In this document: positions 8,312-16,895 of the stretch, piece after piece
Position numbering within the stretch: the first letter of the stretch is position 1
Layout: each line of letters opens with the position of its first letter
From: Leishmania donovani
Taxonomy: Eukaryota; Euglenozoa; Kinetoplastea; Trypanosomatida; Trypanosomatidae
Length of the DNA: 18,282 nucleotides
Assembly: GCF_000227135.1 (NCBI RefSeq)
Contig: NC_018258.1
Location: forward strand, 336,850-355,131
Direction of reading: 5' to 3'
The notes under the pieces: generated by a model
Told to the model about the DNA's origin: nothing
Database searches by the model: none
Seen by the model: the letters and a program-made list of their open reading frames with translations, nothing else
Position numbers and translations under genes: made by a program

Positions 8312-9614
8312 TCGGCCTGGAGGAGGGAAAGGCAGGAAAGGGGCCGGGTGGGAAGGACAAGAAGACAGAGTGATGTATACGGGTCTGTGTGTTCGAATGA
8401 AAAAGGCACCCTGAGGTAGCGACAGAGAACAAGAAGGAAGAAAAACGTAAAGCGCACACACACGTAAAAAGAAAAGGAAAACACCGAAGCCGTCAAGCGT
8501 TTCACGGTGAAGGGGGTTGTGCGTGAAAGGGGATTGGGATAGACGGTCCCGGAGGGCGGGAGAAAGGGGGTGAGGGAAAAAGGGAGGGAAGAGTGGGGGA
8601 CAGAAAATGAAATAACGACAGAAAACAACTTCAACAAACTCTTGAATGCGTTTTTCAGTTTTTAGTATGTGATTGCGTAGTGTTTTGTCACGTTTTTTTT
8701 TCTCAAAACTCTCTCCTGTGGGCTATCTATACGGAGAAAGATCGAGAGAGAAGGATGCACCAGCGTTCTGGGCGTTGATCTGTCTTCTGTGTTCCAAGAG
8801 GGCAAACACAGAGGAAAGCAGAAATAATTAGAAAAGAGCGGAAGAGACAGAGCGACACGAAAGGAGAGCGCGAGTGAGCGATAGGCGAATGTGTGTATCG
8901 GGAATCGCGGCTTTTATCGTGCTTGTTATCGTCGAGTGGGCGGGAGAGAGAGAGAGAGAGCGAGGGCGTGAGCTATAAAGAACGAATAGAGGAAAACAAA
9001 CAAAAAAAATAGAGAGGAGATGGGAAGGGCGGGAGAAAACAGGCATTGGGGAAGGGTTGGTGGCACCTTTTCAGTGAAACCGCCGAGAGAGGCAGAGAGC
9101 ATGCAGAATCTCACGAAGATCATGGAGAATCTCTTGAAATAGCCTCGGGCTCAGCGCAGTTGTGCCATGAGCGATAGCGGCCACGCGCGTTCAATGCTCG
9201 CGCAGTTTTACATGGCAGCATCTGAGTCGATGCTTGGGCGCGCTCTGATTTTGCGATTGCCGTCTATGAAAAAAAAAAGAGAATCGGTTTGACGACTCGA
9301 AGAAGCAAGAAACATCAAAACGCCGGCATCACGCCCCAACAAGGGCAGCAGCACTACCAACGGCTCCACACCGGTGCATGCGAGGCGCACAAACGGAAGA
9401 CAGTCAGGCAATGGGGATTGCAAGCACCCAAAAGAAAACGAGAATTCGCATACATGACGTTTAGAGAAGCGACAGTCAAGGGAGAGAAGATGCAGAGTTG
9501 GTGGGAGCAATATGCTCGTTTCTGCGCTGAGCAACCTGCATGAGGGACAGGTATAGCATCTCCCCGTAACAGTCGCCGAGAGCAGCAATGGCAAGTTGAA
9601 AAACGACGCTTCCT
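8312..9614. other. Intergenic region between permease copy C and the CFAP97-like gene, no gene seen
   Basis: About 1.3 kb that should hold the 3' untranslated region of the CFAP97-like gene and the upstream signals of copy C. 8320-8620 is almost continuous purine on +, followed by a T-rich patch (8650-8710) and a (GA)n tract at 8944-8960. Minus-strand ORFs here are short and shaped by base bias. No tRNA or other RNA gene is recognisable. Confidence 0.6.
8944..8960. repeat. (GA)n microsatellite
   Basis: Seventeen alternating G/A bases within a purine-rich intergenic stretch. On the transcribed strand it is (TC)n, the type of tract that trypanosomatids use as a splicing signal. Confidence 0.85.
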
Positions 9615-10091
9615 TTAATAGCTCGTCCTGTCCATAGGCTGGTAGGGGTAGCGGCTAGCGCGGGCAGCGAACTCTTCGTTCCGGCGACGGTCCGCCTCAA
9701 ACTTCTCTGAGCGGTACGTCGGCTGCGCTCGCTCCAAGCGCTCTAGCAACTTCGCGTTCTCCAGCGCAATCTTGGCCTGCTCCTGGTTGCGACGCCGCTG
9801 CGAGTTGATCGCCTTGTTGCAGTCACGCCACGGCTCCGAGGTGTCCACGCCCCCGCGGGTGTTCATGATGTGCACCATCTTCTCCACCAGCTTCTGGTTA
9901 TCACGGTTCACCTGCTCCACACGCGCGGGGTTTCCGCGCATGGAGCCGATCGGCCTCACATAGGCGTAGCTATCCGGCATCGTATTATCAATGCGGCACC
10001 GCTGATTGTTCAGCCGTTCGAGATGTCTCCGATAGTTGCGCTCTCGCTCTCGCTCCACACACGCCATGTTGCCACTTCTCTTTGGCTCCAT
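9615..10091 (-). CDS. CFAP97/hemingway-domain (KIAA1430-like) protein, probable flagellar protein
   Basis: A 158-residue, highly charged protein. From about residue 55 to 145 it follows the layout of CFAP97-domain proteins: a segment like VEQVNRDNQKLVEKM, a linker with Arg-Gly and a conserved Trp (W88 in SEPWRD), then an Arg-rich helix, ALENAKLLERLE, then a Pro-x-Tyr (QPTYR) and a final Arg-rich helix ending RYPYQ. The same order of motifs occurs in small animal CFAP97D proteins, which act in cilium and flagellum assembly. No membrane segment or signal peptide. Family assignment is by eye. The first ATG (10091) opens MEPKRSG; a second in-frame ATG at 10067 opens MACVERERER. The first AG after the nearest pyrimidine tract lies at 10087-10086, inside codon 2, so the shorter form (150 residues) may be the real or an alternative product. 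An open frame continues upstream of 10091 without homology. Confidence 0.75.
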   Translation of the reverse strand: MEPKRSGNMACVERERERNYRRHLERLNNQRCRIDNTMPDSYAYVRPIGSMRGNPARVEQVNRDNQKLVEKMVHIMNTRGGVDTSEPWRDCNKAINSQRRRNQEQAKIALENAKLLERLERAQPTYRSEKFEADRRRNEEFAARASRYPYQPMDRTSY

Positions 10092-10141
10092 TTCGAAGAA
10101 TGCACGGAGCACGTGGAGGACAGGAGAGTCGTGAGGTGTGT

Positions 10142-10300
10142 GTGTGCGTGTCGGAGGGAAGGAAGAGGGGGGGGGGCACGGGGAAGGAAAAATGACGGCG
10201 GAAAGCAGAACGGAGCGAGCGCCTGGGCGAGCTCTGCACGTCCAGCGAAGACGGAAACGCCACGAGCAAGAAGGCCGAAGAAGCGGAGTGACCCTCTGCA
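10142..10300 (-). promoter_or_regulatory. Pyrimidine tracts and candidate splice sites of the CFAP97-like gene
   Basis: On the minus strand there are two pyrimidine-rich stretches. The one nearer the gene (about 10196-10142) includes a run of about 11 C. No AG occurs between 10222 and 10088, so its first acceptor would be the AG at 10087-10086, inside the ORF. The other (about 10300-10240) would feed the AGs near 10234-10223, giving a leader of about 130 nt and keeping the first ATG. Confidence 0.4.
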
Positions 10301-11717
10301 GGACAGCGGGCAGAAGCAGCAACGACAGAAGAAAATACAGCTCGACGTGCTCCCTAGGCTGCGCGCTGACGAGATGGAGGGCTCTCGCATCAGGTGGTGG
10401 TTTGCCGTATTGCACGCGAGCACACGAGACGTGCAGGAGTATGCGTGCAGAGGGAATCGAAGGAGTGGCATGGCAGTGTCGAGGTGAGCCCAAACGGAAG
10501 AGGAAGCGGAGAGAGGGACAGGCAGGGGAGGGTCAGTAGAGCGACAGCGCCCCTTTTGCAGGGGAGAAACTGAAAGACGTGCGCTGCGAACATGCCACAG
10601 TGATCCAGGCAATGCCTCTGTTGCCGTGGGTAACAACAAAAAGGTGGGTACCTGCGTTGCAGCGTGGGATTTCATATTCGCATGATGTCTGCGGAGTCTG
10701 TGCGAAGAGACGCTTTTTGGGCCCGCCGTCTACACCGCATGTTTGTTTCTTTGATTTGTTTTCTCCTGTGCACGAGCGGCACAGCGGCACACGTTTCAGA
10801 TGGCTCTGCGTGGCTCGTGGTACTTTAGGCATACATGCCACACTACCGAAGTGTTTCTTTTATTGGCCAACGGAAAAAAAAAGAAAAGAAGCGCATACGG
10901 AGCAGCCGCTGCCATATAGGTGCGCCGTGTGCTTACGCTTGCGCAATCTCTGGGACAAGAGACTGCCTGTCGTGTACAACAGTGGATGGGGAAAACGCAC
11001 GAAGCTGTTCAGAATACGAAACGTATTGCAGCCTGTGCCAAGAGAGAAAGATATAGAGGAACAGAAAGCTGGGAGAAAAAAAGTGTGGCGTCTTCTTGTC
11101 GATGTGGTTAGGGTATGTGCTGAAGTGTACAAACCTGTAGTGGACACTGGGGCTTGAACACCAGAGGAAGTCCAGAGCACGCTCCTTTATCGATTGGAGG
11201 TGTTGACCTCAATAAAAGCGGGAAAGGGCGAACGCATGTTCTGCTACGTTATGTAGCTGGCAGCATACCTCCACCATTTGCTGGTCTCTATCTTGTTCGT
11301 TTTGGTACTCTACCAATCACGCCAAGAGTACTCCAGCACATCACCATACATGTTCCATCATCAGAGCACGTGATCTTGCCTCGTGTGAGCCCTTACAAGC
11401 GCAGAGAGGAATGCGAAGAACTGAAAAGGACAGCAGGTATGACCACAACTGCGCCAACGTGGAGCGGAAGCGAAAAGAAAAGCGCGGCGCTCGAAACCCG
11501 ACCGAAGTCAGTTACTCACGCACAAGCGCGGCACAAGCACGAAAAAAAAAGAAGCATAAAAACACTTAAGGAGAAAAAAAGGGATAGGAGTGCAATGCCT
11601 TCGCGCACGGGTTGCGTCGACCGAGAGCGGGCCTGTACGTGCGACACAGGCAAGCGTGCAGCTCGCTCGACAATCGCACTACTATCCTGGAAAAGGCAAT
11701 CCTACATGCAGAGGACA
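10301..11717. other. Intergenic region between the CFAP97-like and small membrane protein genes, no gene seen
   Basis: It should hold the 3' untranslated region of the 79-residue gene. ORFs on both strands up to 192 codons have no recognisable domain, and the large + strand frames run opposite to the transcription direction. A runs at 10874-10884, 11077-11083 and 11541-11549 are U runs in the transcript. No RNA genes were recognised. Confidence 0.55.
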
Positions 11718-11957
11718 TTAGACGTTCTCTGCGACGCTCTTGCCGTTGCCGGGGTCGCTCTCCACCGCCGTCATCACCACGGACCCGGGCAGGTGCAGCT
11801 CATCAGGGCGCTTGTACGCAACGTACAGTGCCGCAATCACGCCAACCACCGTGATGCCGAGGCACACCCACACAAGCGGGAACTCCTCCTTGGACTTTGC
11901 CGCCGCCACCGACAGGCACGCGGCCAGGGCGACAATCAGCAGCTGCATCGCGGACAT
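11718..11957 (-). CDS. Small one-pass membrane protein, conserved-type hypothetical
   Basis: A 79-residue protein with a clear N-terminal signal-like segment (residues 1-20, ending SVAAA, a good signal peptidase site), a short acidic linker (KSKEEF), one transmembrane helix (about 27-48) and a basic stop-transfer YKR followed by a hydrophilic tail of about 30 residues. This suggests a cleaved signal and type I topology with the tail in the cytosol, in the secretory pathway or at the cell surface. I do not recognise the family. GC-rich third codon positions and compact domain logic favour a real gene over chance. The first AG after the upstream pyrimidine tract is at 11961-11960, leaving only two bases before the ATG at 11957; the ATG at 11948 (residue 4) is an alternative start and also gives a good signal peptide. 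Confidence 0.65.
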   Translation of the reverse strand: MSAMQLLIVALAACLSVAAAKSKEEFPLVWVCLGITVVGVIAALYVAYKRPDELHLPGSVVMTAVESDPGNGKSVAENV

Positions 11958-11959
11958 GG

Positions 11960-12031
11960 CTGAATAAAGGTGAACGATGTTCGGGAGGTGGCAGAGAGAA
12001 AAGTTTCAATGATGGCAAATGAGCGATTTTC
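11960..12031 (-). promoter_or_regulatory. Strong predicted trans-splice acceptor of the small membrane protein gene
   Basis: On the minus strand a pyrimidine tract (about 12006-11981) is followed by TTATTCAG, with the AG at 11961-11960. No other AG occurs between 12030 and this site, so it is by far the best acceptor. The predicted leader has two bases between the spliced leader and the first ATG. Confidence 0.6.
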
Positions 12032-12702
12032 TTTTTTTACTTCTGTATGTGCCTGTCGGTATCGGAGGCGTGGAAAGAAAGAAAGAGGGCTGAGAACACT
12101 AAATCTCTGCGGTTTGGCAGTGCGGTGTTGATGGGCGTGGTACGGTATGCGAGAGTACAGAGAGGAAAGAATCGATGCGAGAGAGATGAAGATGAATACG
12201 GAAAATCTTCAAGCAACGTCTTCAGCAGTCAATCAGAGGTTCTGTGGATTCCTTTGCCTTTCCTTTTTTCCTATGCTCCTTTTCCAAGGCCTCACACAGC
12301 AGATCTTGCAGTATAGAGGCTGTGCAGACTGTGCCTCACAATCCGAAATGGGGGGAAGGGGCTGTGACTGCGAGAACAAACTGTTTCACTTCTAGAGCAC
12401 ATGGGTTCCGTGCAAGGCGGAAGCACGACTGCGCGAGTAGCGCGCACACACGCACGTATACATTTATATGCATATACAGCGCACTCCTTACAGCGATCCC
12501 ATCTCATTTGCGCACCTCGGTGTGATGGTGTGCCCCACGAGGTACAGCGATTTCCCACGGTGGCGACAGCCCTTGCACGTCCTGCACACAATGGTGCTCA
12601 CTGAGAGGCGCCCCTCACCAGAAATGGCAAAGGAAGGAGGGCCAAGGACGACGCGATAAACAACAACACACAAAAAAGATCGCTTTTCCAGGAGAAGGGA
12701 GG
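12032..12702. other. Intergenic DNA, no gene seen
   Basis: Spacer upstream of the small membrane protein gene on the minus-strand transcript. Mixed composition, with short ORFs on both strands that lack domains. No RNA gene or promoter element was recognised. Confidence 0.55.
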
Positions 12703-12729
12703 GCATCCGCCGCATCTGCCGCATCTGCC
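12703..12729. repeat. Three tandem copies of a 9-base GCATCTGCC unit
   Basis: GCATCCGCC at 12703-12711, then two exact GCATCTGCC units at 12712-12720 and 12721-12729. It sits about 120 bases left of the repeat-like block and could mark its edge. Confidence 0.85.
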
Positions 12730-12849
12730 CGGGCTTCGAAATGATGTGCGACGCTCCTATCGGGCAGCTCCACCGCCCTCCCCCCTTGGCCGTTGGGCGC
12801 CATACAAGCATCCCTTTTGTTCTACTTTTGGTGAAGCATGCGCACGAGA

Positions 12850-13765
12850 CGGCAGGCTAGAGGGCCGCCTCCCATCCGAGGCGGCCAGGGGTGTGATGTG
12901 CACGTCAAACACGTGGAGAGAACAACGGCAGGGAACAACAGGGCGAGCCTTTTGCCACCTTGCGGTGGGCTACAGGGGGGGGGGGCAGGAGAACAGAACA
13001 GGAACGCAACAGCCTCCTCCCACACCCCCACTTCACGCACCTGTGATGTGAGGAGTATGTCTTTATGCCCTCCCATCCTACCGTCCTCATCCTCCATGGC
13101 AAGGGGACACCTCAATGCGCATGGTATCGTCAGGGTCCAGTGCAGCCCCCCCCCCCAACTCTGTACGTGGGCGGAAGCCAAGCAGCCCCCCTCTATACCT
13201 TCGAATGCCGAACCACCTCTGCCGGTGGCAGGGTCAAGTGCCTACGACGTTGGCAGGGTCAAAATAATGTATCGCTACTGATATCAGCGGCCAGGCCCTG
13301 GATGGAGTGGCTTCAGGGCGACCTGCGACAGTGGGCACACTCGTGCCATCCTCACGATGGGCAGGGTGTGCCAAAGTGACTCGAACGCACCTCACACGAC
13401 CCTCGATGCGAACTGCTGAGGTGTGTGCCCGAGTTACCCCGAAGAGTGCGCCAGATGGCAACCGGCACAATAGAAGCGGCTGGGTGGCGACCTGCGAGGT
13501 GCCGGGCGGGTAGAGTTCCAGACAGGGGAGTGCCCCGGTGACTGAGTCGGCGCACTGCTGCAACGTGCGTGTCTCGGTTTACTGTGCACAACGCAAGGTG
13601 GCCCTGTGTCTGGCTGGGGGATACAGTAGCGGCTCATCTCATGCTCTACGGCAGCAGATGAACACGTTGATAGAGAAAGGCGAAACATCCGGAAGGCGGC
13701 ATGACGTCGAGAAGATGCCTCGCTGATGAGCACAGGAAAAAGCGAAACAGAAGCAAAGACACAGC
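12850..13765. mobile_element. Candidate degenerate retroposon block (SIDER-like), possibly more than one element
   Basis: The block stands out by composition from its surroundings. It holds a perfect 9-bp hairpin (12863-12871/12878-12886, arms GGCCGCCTC/GAGGCGGCC) followed by CAGGGG; a second hairpin CCACC/GGTGG at 13213-13228 followed by CAGGGTC; two copies of TGGCAGGGTCAA (13226-13237 and 13251-13262); two copies of GGCGACCTGCGA (13317-13328 and 13486-13497); G and C homopolymers (about 12975-12985 and 13147-13160); and an A-rich end at 13734-13763. From memory, the 79-bp signature of trypanosomatid ingi/L1Tc-type retroposons has a CCACC...GGTGG hairpin followed by CCAGGG, and Leishmania SIDER2 elements carry two such signatures in about 0.55-0.6 kb. 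The hairpins make orientation ambiguous: A-rich patches lie at both ends (13734-13763 on +, about 12813-12832 on -). It lies in non-coding DNA, as SIDERs usually do. Confidence 0.35.
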
Positions 13766-16244
13766 CGTCGTGTGACGGTTTGTGAATGGGGCGCAACAGC
13801 CGCTGTTACTGTTTCTGCTGCGGCCGCTGCTGCTGCTGCCTTTATTTGGCATCGTTCCCGCATGCGACTTGTGCACAGGTGTGATCGCTGGTGAGCTGTG
13901 TGCCTTCCTTTGCCCACCCTGGCACGGCAAAAACTTAAGAGCCGTCGTGAAACGCTCAACTATGCACTCCAGACGACGCAGGTCGACTTGATCAGCGACA
14001 GAACGCTTAGAGCATCAGCGACGGCAGAGGGCGAGATCTCTATGCATACGTCCACGGCTGCTTATATTACCTCCGGCTTGTCACAGACAGCCGCACAAAA
14101 CGACGGAACCTGTGAGCGGATGAAACACCACTACACAACGGCCACATGCGAGAAGCCAAGGCGGAGACGCAGTGGAGAATCGAAAAAAAAAAACGTTTAA
14201 AATGACCGGATATGCGAAGAATAGCTGAAGCAGCACGGCGTCGACACTCAAAATTCAAAGCAAAAATGTGGAGAAAAAGAGAGACACACACGAGAGAGGG
14301 AGAGGGCCGACCGTGGCCGGGCACTCCATTGAAGAAACAAGAAGATATCAGTTCAGAACGGCGCCAGAGCATCGGGAGAGGGGAGGGGCGAAAAAAAGAG
14401 ACAATCCGTCAGCACGCTCAAGCGGTAAGAGACTACATGGTAAGTAAAGTGTTCGCAACAGCAACCGCCCGCCATCCCCCCTTTCGGAAAAAAAAAACAG
14501 CCCGCGCGCATGGCTTCGAAAAGAGGAGGTCAGCAGGAAAAGCCAAACGTCGATCTTCTCAGCGGGAAGAGTTGAGAAGAGAGAGATAAACAAAGAAGAG
14601 ACACGCGCAGTTGATCGCCCTTCTCTCGCTGTCGTACCGCACCGCCTCTGCAGTGTTGAAGAGGACTGCCTTAAAGCGAGTACAGTGAAGGAGAGAAGCG
14701 CTGTACAGCGCACACAGAAACACATATCGCACGGTGTCGGCGCCAGAAGGACACACCGCAGAACGTACGCGTGAACACGGCAAAAGCGCATCAAGACAAG
14801 CAGAAGATACTCGATCCATGTTGCCGGCTTCCCTGATATGCCGCAGCAGGTAGGGCTCTGCAGACGCCGTACCGCGAAGACCACGAACCAGATCATGCAC
14901 GACCTTGCTGTGCAGACCAGATGAAGAAAGTCGGTCAGCTGCGCTGTCAAACTGGATGCAGGCTTGCAGAGAACCTATGCGGATTACTGCCGCCCCCTTC
15001 TTGGCGCAACATCATACACGTGGGTCCCACCGCTGAAGTCAAGGTCGGTGGTCACGTTAGGGCTATCCTTTTTTTTTTGCTCAAGCCTGCATTTTATGCT
15101 CGAATGCGTGCCATTTTCTTGTGCATCCGCCATCTTGAACACGTTTGTGTCTGCACGCAGGTTTCTCGACACGACGGTCGCCCATGACATGTCAGCCGGC
15201 CCTGCAGTAAGCAGCTTCGTCGGGGTAGTCGGCCATCGCAGATGCCTCAGTGACATTAGCCACGCGCATGCCCGCCTCCGTGTCGCGCACTCGGGTGCTT
15301 TTGACCGATGTAAAGCCGGGCAAGGCTCTCTCGAGCGTGTGCGGACTGCGCCCCGCAGCAGGACAAAAAACGGATTTTGTTTTCCCGGTCATGCACGTGC
15401 TTTGCAGCGGGTGGGGCATTACGCCCGCGGACGGCGAGTTCCTTTCTCGTGCACACGCAAGTAGGCATTGCGGGCGAAAGCAAGTGCGAGCGGCGCGGAC
15501 TGAGCTTGCGACCCCCGCGCGCCGCACTTGAACATGTGACCATCATGTCTTTGCTAGCACAGAGTGCCTTGCCGACACTCACGATGGAGGCAGTCCCAAC
15601 AAGGCCTATGGCGTCATGAGCCGTGCTAGTGCTACTCTGGGTGATACTGGTGCAAATCAGCTAAGCCATCTCTACTTGTGTCGCTGATCCCTCGTGACAC
15701 CCCGCGCAGCTGCACATGCTGCGTCGAGACGATCGACTGCATTGGCCGACGTGCGATCCTGTCGCATCCGCTCCGTTGGAGCCGTAGGGGCTTCCATGAG
15801 CGCGCCTTTGCAATCGGCCGACATAGAACTGTGGTATTAGCGGCAATGGGTGCCATCCAAAGCCGTCGCAGAGAGCTGAGGCAGCTTACAAGGCACACAG
15901 AAAAGCTTCCCCCCCTCCCCCTCCCCCCAAGCGCGCAGTCGCAGCATTAATCTCCGAATTCCTCACGTCACCTGAGCTCACTTTCTTCGTTTTCTTTTCT
16001 TGCAACTCAGAACCTGCACACCTTTGCGCGTTGAATAAAGCCGCCACCGTCGCACAGCTTGGCCTCTTTCCACAGCGTCAGGCAGAGCAGCGGAATCTGT
16101 GCTTGGCTGACGGTCATGAGGTAAAACTGGGCTGCGAGGGAAGTCGCTTTCTCCCCCTTGCTGCTTCGGGAATGAGTCGTAGGTAAGCAAAGGTAGCGTC
16201 GAACAGTCGACGTAAGAAGCCCAGCAGGTGGCGCGACTAGCCGC
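13766..16244. other. Gene-poor DNA with no convincing gene
   Basis: 14160-14600 is purine-rich on + (pyrimidine tract in the transcript). 14980-15950 is more GC-balanced and has overlapping medium ORFs on the minus strand (for example 15192-15527 and 15256-15582) with no recognisable domains. A C7TC5TC6 run at 15909-15928 gives three long G runs on the minus strand. A minus-strand frame at 16390-16007 ends with a segment containing CLTLWKEAKLC, which recalls the amastin signature C-x-TLW-x-x-K/A-x-x-C, but the expected membrane segments are missing. Confidence 0.45.
15909..15928 (-). other. Possible G-quadruplex-forming run on the transcribed strand
   Basis: The minus strand reads G6-A-G5-A-G7. 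Three long G runs, one of which could be split, are enough for a G-quadruplex in RNA or single-stranded DNA. It may also be plain low-complexity sequence. Confidence 0.4.
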
Positions 16245-16895
16245 TCAGCAGACGATGAGGGTTCGCCATCGTTGCTGTCGTTGCCACGCGGCACACTGCT
16301 CGACCGCAAGCGCTTGCTGGCGTTTCGGCTTTGGCGATTCTCCGATTTCTCCAGGAGTCCCCCCATCCCGATTATCTGACGGAGAGTCACAAGCTTCGAT
16401 CGAGGCCTCGTTGGATGGCGTCCACGCGCCAGCGTCTTCCTTGAGAATGGCAGGAGAGCTGCCCGTCTTTATCGGGCCCCTTTGAAGGACAGCCTCCACG
16501 AAAGCGTCCCAGAAGCCGTGCCCGCGGTGACCCTTAACGAGCCTGCACAACGCCCAGCCACAGGACCGCGTAGCATCCCTCCTGCCCTGCCTAGGCACCG
16601 CGGTCGCACGAATTTGGGTAAGTCTTCGCCCCTCTTGGGCAGTGACCGTCATTCGCTTCGCCTTTGAAGGCACAAGGGGTACGAGAAATGGAAGCAAGAG
16701 GAGGTCCCGCACCGGCCGCTTCCCAGCCCTGAGCAGAGAGGAAGAGGCAGAGAAAAGAGAAGTTAGGGTACCTTCGGGCCTGTGTAGACGAAGGGCGGAA
16801 AAGGTGCCATGGAAGCGATGCCTGACGCTCCTCCAAGGAGGTCGCCCAGACGTCTCCGAGTACATGTTCCTCCGGCCTGGCGTAGGCTCAAGCAT
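16245..16895 (-). CDS. Doubtful ORF, 216 codons, no recognised family
   Basis: The longest ATG-started minus-strand frame in the gene-poor right third, apart from a similar-sized frame at 17600-18253. The product is basic in its first half and more acidic and Ser/Pro/Glu-rich near residues 145-190, with no signal peptide or membrane segment. Third codon positions are only mildly GC-rich compared with the permease, and no domain is recognisable. A different minus-strand frame (16390-16007) overlaps its 3' end. It may be a species-specific gene, an eroded gene, or chance. A pyrimidine-rich splice signal immediately upstream (16900-17050) is not obvious. Confidence 0.2.
   Translation of the reverse strand: MLEPTPGRRNMYSETSGRPPWRSVRHRFHGTFSALRLHRPEGTLTSLFSASSSLLRAGKRPVRDLLLLPFLVPLVPSKAKRMTVTAQEGRRLTQIRATAVPRQGRRDATRSCGWALCRLVKGHRGHGFWDAFVEAVLQRGPIKTGSSPAILKEDAGAWTPSNEASIEACDSPSDNRDGGTPGEIGESPKPKRQQALAVEQCAAWQRQQRWRTLIVC

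Noticed and set aside
9870..10487. 205-codon + strand ORF opposite the CFAP97-like gene
   Set aside because: Antisense to a gene with recognisable motifs; no domain of its own.
11154..11963. 269-codon + strand ORF opposite the small membrane protein
   Set aside because: Begins in low-complexity spacer and ends in the antisense of a coding region. The opposite strand has the signal peptide, membrane segment and splice acceptor.
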